The translations under genes were made by a program, and so were the position numbers. Below the pieces are notes generated by a model. That model did no database searches, was not told the DNA's origin, and saw nothing but the letters and a program-made list of their open reading frames with translations. A DNA stretch of 64,000 nt from Gordonia terrae (lineage in GTDB: Bacteria; Actinomycetota; Actinomycetes; Mycobacteriales; Mycobacteriaceae). The stretch is taken from contig NZ_CP016594.1 of the NCBI RefSeq assembly GCF_001698225.1, positions 5,084,001 through 5,148,000 on the forward strand, read 5' to 3'. Shown one piece after another: positions 34,202 through 44,380 of this stretch (position 1 is the first letter of the stretch; each line of letters begins with the position of its first letter).

Positions 34202-34852
34202 ATGGCATCGTCGACGAACTCGAAAAGTACAGCACTGCAACGACGCAGTGCGCCGAAACAGCAACGCGGCCGGGAGATGCGCCAGCGGCTGCTCACATCT
34301 ACCCTCACTCTTTTGGAGCGTCGCCCCGGCCGCCGGCCGACGACCGCCGAACTCGCCGGCCACGCGCACGTGAGCATCGGGACGGTGTACCGCTACTTCG
34401 CCGACATGGACGCGATCGTCGAGGAGCTGCGCCTCGCCGCCGTCCACGACATCACCGCGACCCTCGCGAGCGGTATCGGCCGGGCGATGGACCAGCAACC
34501 GGACATCGCGATGGTCACGGTGGTCGAGACCCTGGTGTCGTCGTTCGAGTCGCACGCGCCGGTACTGCGTGCCTCACTCGAGATCGGCGAGCACGGCTTC
34601 GGCGACGCCTGGGCGGAGGTCGAGGGACCCCTCCTCCCGCTCGCGCGGATTCTGCCGTCGCGTCTGCGGCCCGACCTCGACGACCGGGCCATCGACGAAC
34701 TGGTGTTCCTCACCATGGGCGCGACCGCCAGCCTGTGCCTGCGCATCGCGTTGCAGCGGCCGCGGGACGCCGACCGGGCGTCGCTCGTCGCGATGGCGGC
34801 GCGAATGCTGCTGGCGGCTTTCGATTCGCCACCGGCCGATGCTGCCGGTTGA
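34202..34852 (+). CDS. TetR-family regulator
   Basis: 216 aa. HTH: RGREMRQRLLTSTLTLLERRPGRRPTTAELAGHAHVSIGTVYRYFADMDAIVEEL. Divergent from the MpaB-type oxygenase gene, 45 bases apart; directly repeated AAGTGA motifs in that spacer may be its site. An upstream in-frame ATG at 34163 is less likely. Its 3' end is 10 bases from the convergent MFS gene. Confidence 0.85.
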   Translation: MASSTNSKSTALQRRSAPKQQRGREMRQRLLTSTLTLLERRPGRRPTTAELAGHAHVSIGTVYRYFADMDAIVEELRLAAVHDITATLASGIGRAMDQQPDIAMVTVVETLVSSFESHAPVLRASLEIGEHGFGDAWAEVEGPLLPLARILPSRLRPDLDDRAIDELVFLTMGATASLCLRIALQRPRDADRASLVAMAARMLLAAFDSPPADAAG

Positions 34853-34862
34853 GGTCCGGGTC

Positions 34863-36443
34863 TCAGAGGCTGCGCTGTTTTGCGTACTCCGCCATAGCCG
34901 TTCGCTCCGCCTCGTGTTTGGGGTAGAAGAAGAACACCACGGCCGCACCGAGCAGGACGATGCCGGCCGCCGCGCCGTAGGCGTTCTTGTCACCCTGGAC
35001 GAACGCGTCGCGGGCCGCACCGATGATCTGATCGGCATACTGCGGGTAACGCTCGGCCATGACCTCGGCACTCGAGAACGACTTCGTGAGCGCGGCTTCG
35101 GTCTGTTCGGTCACCTGGTCGGCCTGCGGTGAATCGGAGATGCTCTGCTGCAACTGTTTTGCGTAACCCGCCGTCAGGATCGCGCCGAGGGTGGACTGCA
35201 GGATCGCGCCGCCGAGGTCGCGTTGCAGATCGGACATGCTCGACGCCATCCCGGCGCGCTGCACCGGCACCGAGCCGGTGAGCGACTGCGACGCCGGGGT
35301 GCCGGCGAGACCGACGCCCACCCCGACGAGGACGTAGACCAGGCCCACATGCCAGAAGTGGGCGTGCTCGTCCCAGGTGAGCATCGCGAGCACCAGGCCG
35401 ACGACGATGAACGCGTAGCCCGACAGCAAGGTGAAGCGCGAACCCATGTTCTGCACCAGCTTTGCCGACCGTGGTGCCACGACGATCATGGCGGCCGCCG
35501 CGGGGAGGATCGTGGCGCCGGCCGCGAGGGTGGAGTATCCGAGCACGTTCTGCATGTACTGCTGCCCGATGAACATCGCTCCCATGAGCGTGCCGAACAC
35601 GATCAGCCCACCGACCGCCGCGACCCAGAAGGTGCGTCGGGCCGCGATCCGGAGGTCGAAGAGCGGCACCCGCACACGCAGCTGCCGCCAGACGAAACCA
35701 GCCCCCGCCAGCAGCGCGATCGCGGCCAGGATGTAGACCTGCAGTCGCTGATCGGAGTTCGGGGCGAAGTTGATCGCGAGCACGAGTGAGCCCACCATCA
35801 CGATGGACACGACGCCGCCCAGGTTGTCGACGACCGCCGCTTCGTCACCGGTGTCGGTGGGCACCAACCGCCACGCCGCGAGCAGGGCGACGACGGCGAG
35901 CGGCAGGGTCACCAGGAACACCGAGTGCCACGAGAAGACCTCGAGCAGGGCTCCGGACAACACCGGTCCCAGCGCCGAGATCGCACCGCCGAACGCCGAC
36001 CACGCGGCGATCGCCCGCACACGTTTCGGTCCGGACCAGAGGGCGGTGATCACCGCGAGGGTGGTCGGGAAGGCCAGGCCCGCGGCGATGCCACCCACCA
36101 GTCGAGCACCGAACAGGACCTCGACGTTGGGCGCGAACCCGGCGACGAGCGACGCCGGGATCGACAGGCACATCCCGATGACGAGCATTCGCTTGCGGCC
36201 GTGCCGGTCTCCCAGCGCGCCGAAGTAGAGCACCGACGCCGCGAGGCCGAGCGAGTAGCCGACCGCGACCAGGTTCAGCTGCGTCGAACTCGCGTCGAGC
36301 GCCTTCCCGATGTCGGGTAGCGCGACGTTCGCCACCGCGAGATTGATGTTGGCCACCCCGGCGACCAGGATCAGCGCGACCAGGATCGCTTTCGCCCGCT
36401 TGGGAGCCGTCCCCGCCTCGGCCTCGGCCGTTGTCGACGTCAT
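34863..36443 (-). CDS. MFS multidrug-type exporter, DHA2 (14-helix) group
   Basis: 526 aa. Motif A between helices 2 and 3: LGDRHGRKRM. Motif C-like region ISALGPVLSGALLEVFSWHSVFLV (helix 5) is characteristic of drug/proton antiporters. A 40-residue loop and a helix-hairpin extension (about 440-480) contain charged repeats. Probably exports small molecules. The frame opens at 36500 but ATG 36443 fits the family start. Convergent with the TetR gene. Confidence 0.88.
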   Translation of the reverse strand: MTSTTAEAEAGTAPKRAKAILVALILVAGVANINLAVANVALPDIGKALDASSTQLNLVAVGYSLGLAASVLYFGALGDRHGRKRMLVIGMCLSIPASLVAGFAPNVEVLFGARLVGGIAAGLAFPTTLAVITALWSGPKRVRAIAAWSAFGGAISALGPVLSGALLEVFSWHSVFLVTLPLAVVALLAAWRLVPTDTGDEAAVVDNLGGVVSIVMVGSLVLAINFAPNSDQRLQVYILAAIALLAGAGFVWRQLRVRVPLFDLRIAARRTFWVAAVGGLIVFGTLMGAMFIGQQYMQNVLGYSTLAAGATILPAAAAMIVVAPRSAKLVQNMGSRFTLLSGYAFIVVGLVLAMLTWDEHAHFWHVGLVYVLVGVGVGLAGTPASQSLTGSVPVQRAGMASSMSDLQRDLGGAILQSTLGAILTAGYAKQLQQSISDSPQADQVTEQTEAALTKSFSSAEVMAERYPQYADQIIGAARDAFVQGDKNAYGAAAGIVLLGAAVVFFFYPKHEAERTAMAEYAKQRSL

Positions 36444-36575
36444 CGGGGAATCGTACGTGCGCGAGGACCATTGGGCCCGGGATCTCAGCGGACCGGGCAC
36501 AAACCGGTCACGCGATCCCGTTGCTGTTCGTCCCGGAGGCCGGGACGAACAGCAATGGGATCTCAGTGAGTCCGA

Positions 36576-36776
36576 TCAGAGACAGACGCTGATGGTGACC
36601 GGCCCGATCGGGATGCCGAAGCAGATCGCGACCGAACCGACAGCCTGGACGGGCTGCACCGGTTGCACTGCCGGCGCGGCCGAGGCCGTCGGCGCGGTGG
36701 CCAGACCGATCGCGCAGGCGGCACCGGCGGCGGCCACCCCGACAGACGTACGACGCATGATCCTGGACATGCTCAT
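36576..36776 (-). CDS. Small secreted protein
   Basis: 66 aa. The signal peptide RIMRRTSVGVAAAGAACAIGLATAPTASAA is followed by only about 35 residues (PAVQPVQPVQAVGSVAICFGIPIGPVTISVCL) with two Cys residues. AGGGGAG stands before the ATG at 36776, which I prefer to the longer frame to 36938. Family not recognised; similar short Pro/Gln-rich exported proteins are common in mycolata. Confidence 0.65.
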   Translation of the reverse strand: MSMSRIMRRTSVGVAAAGAACAIGLATAPTASAAPAVQPVQPVQAVGSVAICFGIPIGPVTISVCL

Positions 36777-36910
36777 GAGCAGCTCCCCTCGAGCTCGAGT
36801 CCCCCCGGACAACCCTGCGGATGGGGTCAACACGCAGGTGATGGTGACTGCAGAGTCTACGCCTCGGCGCCCGCGTCGTACCCGTCCCGGAGATCGAATC
36901 CCAGGAGAGG

Positions 36911-38107
36911 TCACAGGCTGATACGGAGACCGTCCCACTCGTGGTCGTGCATGAAACCCTCGGCGAGTCCGACGCGGTACTTGAGGCAGCTGCGGAGGAT
37001 TCCGGCATACGCGAACGGGAGCATCAGCGCCGGCTTCTGGTCGCCCGGAGACGTGACCACGTCGGACGCGCCGCGAAAATCACGGACGAAGTCGCGCAGG
37101 GTCCGGTCCTTGCGCGACGAGGAGCGCCACCCGTAGAGCAGCATGCCCAGCCCGATCATCTTGTCGACGCCCGAGCCGGGGGTGATCGGCCCGTCGTCGG
37201 GGTCCCAGGTCCCGAGGAACGCGCGGTCGACTCCGTCCTCGGGTGTGAACATCATGATCCCGCTCGTCGCGCGCGGATTGCATTCGATGCAGAACAGATC
37301 GGCGGCGTCCCCCGAACCGTTCCGGTCCTCGATGAAGTCGAATCCGATCTGGCCGGTGAAGTTCACCCGGCGGACGAAGTCACGGACCCAGCCGGCGATC
37401 TGCGGATGGTCCACCGATCGGAAGTTGAGGCACGAGCTGCCGTCGATGGCGTAGTCGACGGGGTAGGTGGCGTGCGCGTAGACGCGGCCCTCGTGGCAGA
37501 CCGAATAGGTGCAGTAGTTGTTCCCCGACGCCCACTCCTGCGCGATCCACGGGTTCTGCTCGTCGTGCTCCAGCCACGTGAGCGGATCGCCGGGGGTCAC
37601 CTTGTGGACCTTCTGCGACCCGCGCGAATAACACCGCTTGAGCGCGAACGGCTGGGAGAAGTCGAGCGCTCCGACGTCTTCGGGACCGGTGACCCGCGCG
37701 AACTTGCGCGTCGGGATGCCCAGTTCGACGAGAAGCTCTTGGAAATCGTATTTGTTGTGCAGCCGGTTCTCGGTGGTGAAATCGGAGAGGAACAGGCGGC
37801 ATTCGGGTGGGAACAGATCGGCGAGCATCGCGATGATGTCGGTCTCCTCGTGCACCGGTATCACCATGTCGACGTCGTTCTCGCTCACGATCCGCGCGAG
37901 CGCGTGGCAGTACGCGAGCGGCTCGAACTTCGGTGGCGGCACCCGGTGAAAGTCGCTCACCGCGTTGGAGAACCGGCCGATCCCGACCGGGATGGAATCG
38001 ACGATGCTGACACGGTGCCCGGCCGCGGCCATGAGCCGCGCGAGTTCCAGGGTCAGGAACGACCTGCCGAATGTGATCAGTACATGGGCTTTTCCGGCGC
38101 TGTTCAC
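36911..38107 (-). CDS. ATP-grasp ligase family protein
   Basis: 398 aa, GTG 38107 chosen because TAGACT lies seven bases upstream (leaderless type). The N-terminal Rossmann-like part is HVLITFGRSFLTLELARLMAAAGHRVSIVDS. The ATP-grasp part has PFALKRCYSRGSQKVHKV (phosphate-binding loop), WIAQEWASGNNYCTYSV, and the metal-binding FCIECNPRATSGIM. It joins a carboxylate to an amine in related enzymes. Substrate unknown. The frame extends to 38236 without domain support. Confidence 0.82.
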   Translation of the reverse strand: MNSAGKAHVLITFGRSFLTLELARLMAAAGHRVSIVDSIPVGIGRFSNAVSDFHRVPPPKFEPLAYCHALARIVSENDVDMVIPVHEETDIIAMLADLFPPECRLFLSDFTTENRLHNKYDFQELLVELGIPTRKFARVTGPEDVGALDFSQPFALKRCYSRGSQKVHKVTPGDPLTWLEHDEQNPWIAQEWASGNNYCTYSVCHEGRVYAHATYPVDYAIDGSSCLNFRSVDHPQIAGWVRDFVRRVNFTGQIGFDFIEDRNGSGDAADLFCIECNPRATSGIMMFTPEDGVDRAFLGTWDPDDGPITPGSGVDKMIGLGMLLYGWRSSSRKDRTLRDFVRDFRGASDVVTSPGDQKPALMLPFAYAGILRSCLKYRVGLAEGFMHDHEWDGLRISL

Positions 38108-38382
38108 CCGAGCGAGTCTAGTGCCGCCGGCGCGCGACCTACGGGCGGGCGATCGTCGAGGGGATCCCGCCCACAATTCTGTGCGCGAGGGAATATTCGA
38201 TACCGTCCTGTCGGTTCGTGCTGTTAGTTTCTCCACGATCGGCCGGCACGTCGCACCTGCGGTATCGCGACCAGCACCAGCGCGGAGCCGGTGTCACCTG
38301 GGCCGATCGCGCGAGTTCGTAGTCGGGGTGGTCGGCGGTCCGGGCTTCACCAGAGGCTCATCCAGGCCGAATTGGAGGAGGC

Positions 38383-39492
38383 ATGCAGCTGTTCGTCATC
38401 GGCGTGATCGCCGCCTGTCTCGCCGCAGTCGCCTACGGGATGTCGACGGTCCTGCGCGCGCTCGGTGCGCGCCGCGTCGCCGAAGCCGCCGCCGACGAGG
38501 GCGAGGGCATCACCAACGAGAACGGCGCACCGACCCTCTCGTCGACCATGTCGACGCTGGTCGATCCCGCATTCATCCTCGGCACCACGCTGGTCGTCCT
38601 CGGGTTCGCCGGTGGTGCGCTCGCCGCCCGGTTCCTGCCCCTGTTCCTCTCCCAGACCATCGTGTCGGCCAACCTCGTCATCACCGCACTGCTCGGCACG
38701 ATCATTCTCAACATCGCGCTGCACACCCGCGAATGGGTCGCGATCTGGCTGGTCGTGATGTCGCTCTGCCTGCTCGGCGTGGCGTCGTCCCACCACACCG
38801 GCGGTGGCGAGGAGGTCGGATTCCACTGGGGCCTGTTCGTCGCGACCCTCGCCCTGTGCGCCCTGGCCCTGGTGGGCGTCTACAACCTCGGCCCGGCCGG
38901 TGCGATCGTCGGCGGGGCGTCGGCCGGCTTGCTGTTCGGAATCATCGCCATCGCGGTCCGCATCCTCGACGGAGTGCAACCGTTCGACCCCGTCGCCCTG
39001 CTGAGCGATCCGGCCGCATGGACCATCGCCGCGGCGGGCGCGGTCGGCTTCTACGTCCAGACGGTCGCACTGCAACTCGGCGCGGTGAACGGGGTGACCG
39101 CTGTCCTCGTGGTCGGCGAGACGGCCGGTCCGAGTCTCGTGGGGGTCGTGTTCCTCGAGGACACGGCCAAACCCGGACTCGGCTGGCTGGCGATCCTCGG
39201 CTTCGTCGGCGCGGTCATCGGCGCTGTGCTGGTCGCGTGGTACGGCTCGGTCGACCCGGACCACCTGGGCGAGGCGCCGCCGATGAAGGGCGGCTGGCGC
39301 CGTGGCCGCGAGGAGCCCGAATCCGACGAGGCGTCCGCCGACACACCTGCGGGGACCGACGGGGCGGCGCTGACCGACGGGTTCCGCGCGCCGGACGACG
39401 ACCCGCCCCCGAGCGACCCGTCACCCGATCCCGGCTTCTGGTCGGTCGACGACGACTCCGTCTACGGCGGCCGGGACTCCCGCCGCAACTGA
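38383..39492 (+). CDS. DMT-superfamily (EamA/NIPA-like) membrane protein
   Basis: 369 aa; nine or ten hydrophobic helices up to residue about 290, for example FVIGVIAACLAAVAYGMSTVLRALG and VGFYVQTVALQLGAVNGVTAVLVVGETAGPSLVGVVFL. A hydrophilic tail of about 80 residues rich in Asp and Pro follows. GGAGGAGG precedes the ATG at 38383. Transport function likely, substrate unknown. Confidence 0.8.
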   Translation: MQLFVIGVIAACLAAVAYGMSTVLRALGARRVAEAAADEGEGITNENGAPTLSSTMSTLVDPAFILGTTLVVLGFAGGALAARFLPLFLSQTIVSANLVITALLGTIILNIALHTREWVAIWLVVMSLCLLGVASSHHTGGGEEVGFHWGLFVATLALCALALVGVYNLGPAGAIVGGASAGLLFGIIAIAVRILDGVQPFDPVALLSDPAAWTIAAAGAVGFYVQTVALQLGAVNGVTAVLVVGETAGPSLVGVVFLEDTAKPGLGWLAILGFVGAVIGAVLVAWYGSVDPDHLGEAPPMKGGWRRGREEPESDEASADTPAGTDGAALTDGFRAPDDDPPPSDPSPDPGFWSVDDDSVYGGRDSRRN

Positions 39493-39551
39493 CCGCTGCG
39501 CCTGCTCCGCAGATGGTTGACACCCGCCCCGCAGATGGAGAGGGTGGGTTG

Positions 39552-40418
39552 ATGACATCGACCAGCACGGGCTCCGCGGCCCGGCTCGCCTACGAGACCC
39601 TCGAGCCCTTCCATATCCTGGCCTACTTCAACCCCGGACTGAAAGGCGCACAGGAAGACACCGGGCTCGATCCGTACGCCTTCTACGTCGGTGCGCGGGG
39701 TGCGCCGTTCGGCCCGTGCACGGCCTCGGTCGTCGCCTCCGCCTTCTACAACTTCAACCCCGAACTGATCGCGAAGAGTTGGACGGCCGCCATCGACGCC
39801 GGGCTCGAGCGGGTCCACGACCGGCGCAACCAGATGCTCGACGATTCGCTGCGCGACATCCTCGGCGACTCCATCGACGATGCAGAGCTCGATGAACTCG
39901 CTTCTGCCTATTACGATCTCGCGGCCGGCCTGCCGCTCGGCGGTCGCCCGCTGGCCGCCGCGTGGTCGACGGCTCCGACGCCCGACACCGCACGACTGCG
40001 GCTGTGGCACGCCATCGCGGTACTCCGAGAATGGCGCGGCGACAACCACATCGCCGCCCTCGCGCTCCATGGACTCAACGGATTCGACGCGGCCGTCTTC
40101 CACGAGGCACAGCTGCCCGACCCCACCGTCCGACGGCGCACACTCGGCAAACGCATCGTGCTGATGACCCGCGGGTGGTCCGAGCAGGACTGGGAGGACA
40201 GCATCGATCGTCTCGCCGACGCCGGGCTGGCCGAACGCATCGACGACGGGCACCGACTCACCGCCTCCGGTGCGGCGACCTACGACGACATCGAGGCCAC
40301 CACCGATGCTGCGGGAGAGTCCATCTGGACCGGAACCGAGGACCTCCTGACGCGAACGAGGCCGGTCGTGAAGGCCGTCATCGATGCCGGAATCCTGCCG
40401 GGGACGAGGACGAAGTGA
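39552..40418 (+). CDS. SCO6745-family protein
   Basis: 288 aa, soluble. The sequence LAYETLEPFHILAYFNPGLKGAQEDTGLDPYAFYVGARGAPFGPCTASVVASAFYNFNPELIAKSW is typical of the actinobacterial SCO6745 family. A C-terminal segment, LTASGAATYDDIEATTDAAGESIWTG, resembles the end of MarR-type DNA-binding folds. No catalytic motif. GGAG about 11 bases before the ATG. The next gene overlaps its stop as GTGA. Confidence 0.75.
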   Translation: MTSTSTGSAARLAYETLEPFHILAYFNPGLKGAQEDTGLDPYAFYVGARGAPFGPCTASVVASAFYNFNPELIAKSWTAAIDAGLERVHDRRNQMLDDSLRDILGDSIDDAELDELASAYYDLAAGLPLGGRPLAAAWSTAPTPDTARLRLWHAIAVLREWRGDNHIAALALHGLNGFDAAVFHEAQLPDPTVRRRTLGKRIVLMTRGWSEQDWEDSIDRLADAGLAERIDDGHRLTASGAATYDDIEATTDAAGESIWTGTEDLLTRTRPVVKAVIDAGILPGTRTK

Positions 40419-40885
40419 GCGCAACCGACGGTCGACTCGAGGATCTGCGGGCGATCGAGAACCTCAAATACCGTTACCTGAGGTCCCTCGACACCAAGGA
40501 CTGGACGACGTTCGCGTCGACTCTTACCGTCGACGTCACCGGCAATTACGGTGAGGGACTGAGCTTCTCCGACCGGGACGAGTTGGTCGGGTACATGCAG
40601 ACGAACGTCGGGCCCGCGGTGATCACCGAACACCGTGTCGCGCACCCGGAGATCGAGATCGACGGCGACACCGCACACGGTCGCTGGTACCTCCAGGACC
40701 GGGTCATCGTCGCCGAGTTCTCGTTCATGCTCATCGGCGCCGCGTTCTACGACGACACCTACCGTCGCACCGCGGACGGTTGGCGCATCAGCAGCACGGG
40801 CTACGACCGCACATACGAGGCGACCATCGGTCTCGCGGACCTGCCGAGCTTCGCACTGAAGGTCGGTCCCGCAGTGCGGGTCTGA
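40415..40885 (+). CDS. SnoaL/NTF2-like protein
   Basis: 156 aa with the classical NTF2-like cone pattern: LEDLRAIENLKYRYLRSLDTKDWTTFASTLTVDVTGNYGEG, HRVAHPEIEIDGDTAHGRWYLQDRV and YRRTADGWRISSTGYDRTYE. Such proteins are dehydratases, isomerases or ligand binders. GTG start overlaps the SCO6745-type gene by four bases, so they are translated together. Reaction unknown. Confidence 0.82.
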   Translation: MSATDGRLEDLRAIENLKYRYLRSLDTKDWTTFASTLTVDVTGNYGEGLSFSDRDELVGYMQTNVGPAVITEHRVAHPEIEIDGDTAHGRWYLQDRVIVAEFSFMLIGAAFYDDTYRRTADGWRISSTGYDRTYEATIGLADLPSFALKVGPAVRV

Positions 40886-40894
40886 GGCCGGACG

Positions 40895-41560
40895 ATGGGC
40901 CCGCGCACCTTCGCCGACCGTCGCGAGGCGGGCCGCCTGCTGGGTGCGCGGGTCGTCACGGTGACGAACATCCTCGCGCCACCCGTTGTCCTCGGCCTCG
41001 CCCGCGGTGGGGTCCCCGTGGCGCGGGAGGTGGCCGACGCGATCGCAGGGACGGCGGGTGCCTGCGACCTGGATGTCCTGGTGGTCCGCAAGATCGGGGC
41101 GCCGGGTCACGAGGAGTTCGCGATGGGCGCGGTCACCGCTCGCCATCTGGTGGTCAACGACGACATGCCCCGTCACCTCGGGGTGTCCCGCGCCGAGTTC
41201 GAGGAGGCCGCCGACCGGCAACGCCGTCTTCTGCACGATCGCGAACGACGCTATCGCGGCGATCTCCCGGAAGCCGAACTCCTCGGCCGGACAGTCGTTC
41301 TCGTCGACGACGGACTCGCCACCGGATCGACCATGGCCGTGGCGGTCGACTCCGTCCGGGCCGTCGGGGCCGCCCGCGTGGTGGTGGCCGTACCGACCGC
41401 ACCGTCGGATTCGGTTCACCGCCTACGGGACCGCGGTGTCGACGAGGTGATCGTTCTCGTGACGCCGGAACCGTTCCGCGCCGTCGGCCTGTCCTACAGA
41501 GATTTCGCCCAGGTGGACGACGACGAGGTGATCACCGCCCTCCGCCGGCCGGGCGACTGA
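40895..41560 (+). CDS. Phosphoribosyltransferase-family protein
   Basis: 221 aa. The PRPP-binding motif is TVVLVDDGLATGSTM. The N-terminal loop LGLARGGVPVAREVADAI and the acidic metal-binding residues fit the type I fold. Proteins of this subgroup with LDVLVVRKIGAPGHEEFAMGAV are not simple nucleotide salvage enzymes; their substrate is unknown. Probably the third gene of the operon started at 39552. Confidence 0.82.
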   Translation: MGPRTFADRREAGRLLGARVVTVTNILAPPVVLGLARGGVPVAREVADAIAGTAGACDLDVLVVRKIGAPGHEEFAMGAVTARHLVVNDDMPRHLGVSRAEFEEAADRQRRLLHDRERRYRGDLPEAELLGRTVVLVDDGLATGSTMAVAVDSVRAVGAARVVVAVPTAPSDSVHRLRDRGVDEVIVLVTPEPFRAVGLSYRDFAQVDDDEVITALRRPGD

Positions 41561-41642
41561 GCCGCCGGCGCACCCCTGAAAACAACCCGTCAGGGCGACA
41601 CCGCCGACATGCCGTCGACTGTCCGTTTCCTACGGGTGGTTG

Positions 41643-44252
41643 TCAGCGCGGCTGCGGCCGAGCGTCTTTGAGCAGGAGCTCGGCCAGTTCGGCGCGGTCG
41701 CCCACATCGAGCTTGGTGTACGCGCGGAACAGGTGCCCCTCGACGGTGCGGACCGACACGGTGAGCCGTTCGGCGATGTCCTTGTTGGACAGGCCCGCTG
41801 CCGCGAGGTTGGCGATCTCGCGCTCGCGGGAGGTCAGCGGCAACGGCTGCGCGGCCGAGATCAGCGCCGGTGTCCGCAGGCCTCCGCACGCCGACGCCAG
41901 CCGGTTCGCCACCGCGGCCGACGCCACGGTCGCCGACCGCTTGTCCGCCGCGTCGTGCAAAACGCTGGCCTGCGCCGACGCATCGGCGGCGGACAGACAC
42001 ACCCCGGCGTCCTCGAACGCCGCCGAACACAGATCGAGTTCGACCGCGTCGCCGTCACGCAGCGCCGCGGCGTGACGCGCGTACAGGTCCGACAGCGGAC
42101 CGTCGACGCGCTCCGCAAGTTCGGCGAGCCGATCGGCGACGCCCCCGTCCCCGAAGCGTGCCGCGGTGTGCAATGCCTCGGCCTCCACCGCGAACTGACC
42201 CGCGGCGCGCGCGGACGCCGCCGCGGAATGGGCGAGTTCGACGGCGGGCGTGACGGTTCCGGCCGCGGCCGCCTGCCAGGCCGCCGCGATGGCGAGCATG
42301 GGCCCGAACACCGCCACGTGCGTGCCGGACTTCTCCCGAGCCTTGGCCAGCGCGGCGGCGGCACGGTCTGCCTGCCCCAGTGCGCTGAGGGCCTGCACCA
42401 GGAAGATGTGGGCGGGGAAGTTCCAGGACTCGGAGAACCGGCCGCTGTCGAGAATCGCGAGTGTCTGCTCCATCCGCCGGGTCACCGACGCACACGATCC
42501 GCGCGCGAGTTCGACTGCCGCGACCAGGATTCCCGACATCGCCCAGCCCAGGTACTGCGCGGTCTGAGCGGCGGACACGAAGCGTCCCGCCGCGACGTCC
42601 GCGTCGCCGAGCCGGCCGGTGAGGGTCAGCGCGAGGGTCTCGCCGAAGCCGGTGGGGAACCGGAGCAACCCGTCGACCTCGACCTCCCGTGAGTGCTCGG
42701 CCAGCGCCCGGACCTCCGCTCCCCGGCCGGCCACCGCGCGGGCGAGGCTGCCGCCGAACACCGCCCATTCGACCGCCCAGGGAAGCACCTTGGACTCGGC
42801 CAGGACGGAGTCGGACAGCGATATCGCCTCGTCGATCCGATTCTCGAAAAGCGCACATGCCGAGGCGATTCCGGTGACGATCGGCGTGAGTGCGGGGTGG
42901 GTGACGCGCTCGGTCAGCAGCTGCAGTATCTCGTCGGCCCGCTCGGCATCACCGAGCGCCCAGAATGTGTTGCCGATGATCGAGTTGCCCCACAGCACCA
43001 GCCGGCCCTCGTCGAGGTCATCCGGCGAGAATCGCGCCAGGATGTCCCGCGCCTCATCCGGATGCCCCTGCCACATGACCGCCCGCGCGAGCAGCTCGGC
43101 CTCCTCGAGTCCCCCGCCCTCGTCGAGTGCCGCGCGCGCAAAGCGTTCGCCGAGTGGTGTCTGCGCGAGATTCAGTGCGTCGCGGGCTGCTGTCCGCACC
43201 AGCGACAGATCGATCTCCACGTCGCTCTCGATCGCGAGGTCGGCGAGACGAATGCGTTCGGCCGGAGTGTTCGTGGGACGCGACCGCAGCGCCTCGACGA
43301 GTCGGCCGCGCAGCCGTCGCGACGAGACCAGACCCAGCCGGCGTCGGATGACCTCGCCGAACAGCGGGTGGTGGAACGCGACATCGAGGCGCCGCCCGTC
43401 GCGGGTGATGCGTACCAAGCCGGCGATCTCGGCCTCCTCGATGGCCTCTTCACCGGCGAGTTCGGCGAGGACGTCGATGTCGAGCGGCTCGCACAGGCTC
43501 AAGTACTTCAGCGCGCCCAGGACCGAACCGTCCAGTTGCTCGATCCGGCCCTCGAGCAGCGACGCGAGCTCCGAGGTGATGGCGGCACGCCCGCGGAGTT
43601 GCCACACACCGTTGACCTGCCGCAGGGTGTCGGCCTGCCGGGCGCCGTCGACGAGATGCCGGAGGAACAGTGCGTTCCCACCGGAGGCCTCCCACATGAG
43701 ATTCGCGGAGTGCTCCTCGAGCTGGCCGCCGAGCACGGACTCGATGAGCTCGACACTCTGTTCTTTGGTGAACGGCGACAACGTGATCCGTGTGAGATGG
43801 TTGTCCTTCCACAGCGAGGTCACCGCATCCGGGACGGTCTCGCCGCTGCGCACGGTCGCCACGATGTGCACCGCACGGTCGATCGCGAGTTGATGCAGGA
43901 GCGTCGCCGACAGTTCGTCCAGGAGGTGGGCGTCGTCGACACCGATGACGACATCGCCGTCGGCGAGCAGTGATTCACGCGCTGCCGCAAGGTAGGTGAC
44001 CGGATCGCTCGACGTCGCCGGGCCGACGAGATGAGCGAAGACGCCCAGCGGGATCGACCGCGCGGACTCGGTACCCGCGACCCATCGCACCCCCGTGGGC
44101 AACTCGGCGGTGACATGCCGCGCAAGGGTGGTCTTGCCGACGCCGGAGTCGCCCGTCAGGACCACGCCACAACCGGTCGTCTCACCCCTGAGTGCCGCCT
44201 GGATCGTGCGGAACTCCCGATCGCGCTCGACAAGCGGCCAATTCGTGGACAT
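41643..44252 (-). CDS. Large LuxR-family ATPase regulator (LAL type)
   Basis: 869 aa. Walker A GDSGVGKTTLARH (about residues 34-46) and Walker B DVVIGVDDAHLLDE (about 110). A long helical sensor region lies in between. The C-terminal LuxR HTH has LTSREREIANLAAAGLSNKDIAERLTVSVRTVEGHLFRAYTKL. LAL proteins respond to ligands such as sugars. ATG 44252 follows TAAAAT by eight bases (leaderless type). No adjacent target is obvious; the ABC-2 operon upstream is transcribed in the same direction. Confidence 0.88.
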   Translation of the reverse strand: MSTNWPLVERDREFRTIQAALRGETTGCGVVLTGDSGVGKTTLARHVTAELPTGVRWVAGTESARSIPLGVFAHLVGPATSSDPVTYLAAARESLLADGDVVIGVDDAHLLDELSATLLHQLAIDRAVHIVATVRSGETVPDAVTSLWKDNHLTRITLSPFTKEQSVELIESVLGGQLEEHSANLMWEASGGNALFLRHLVDGARQADTLRQVNGVWQLRGRAAITSELASLLEGRIEQLDGSVLGALKYLSLCEPLDIDVLAELAGEEAIEEAEIAGLVRITRDGRRLDVAFHHPLFGEVIRRRLGLVSSRRLRGRLVEALRSRPTNTPAERIRLADLAIESDVEIDLSLVRTAARDALNLAQTPLGERFARAALDEGGGLEEAELLARAVMWQGHPDEARDILARFSPDDLDEGRLVLWGNSIIGNTFWALGDAERADEILQLLTERVTHPALTPIVTGIASACALFENRIDEAISLSDSVLAESKVLPWAVEWAVFGGSLARAVAGRGAEVRALAEHSREVEVDGLLRFPTGFGETLALTLTGRLGDADVAAGRFVSAAQTAQYLGWAMSGILVAAVELARGSCASVTRRMEQTLAILDSGRFSESWNFPAHIFLVQALSALGQADRAAAALAKAREKSGTHVAVFGPMLAIAAAWQAAAAGTVTPAVELAHSAAASARAAGQFAVEAEALHTAARFGDGGVADRLAELAERVDGPLSDLYARHAAALRDGDAVELDLCSAAFEDAGVCLSAADASAQASVLHDAADKRSATVASAAVANRLASACGGLRTPALISAAQPLPLTSREREIANLAAAGLSNKDIAERLTVSVRTVEGHLFRAYTKLDVGDRAELAELLLKDARPQPR

Positions 44253-44380
44253 AACCGCGAATTTTAGTCTGCCGGTGCCTACAATGGGCCGCGCCGAAGC
44301 ACCAATGTGGTCCAACCGGATGGCAGTGGCCAGCACTCAGCGAATCCCGGATTCGACATCAGCGGATCGAAGTACGCGAA

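Noticed and set aside
37965..39551. Long N-terminal extension of the SCO6745-type frame
   Set aside because: It overlaps the DMT-type gene in another frame and has Arg-rich shadow composition; the domain starts at 39552.
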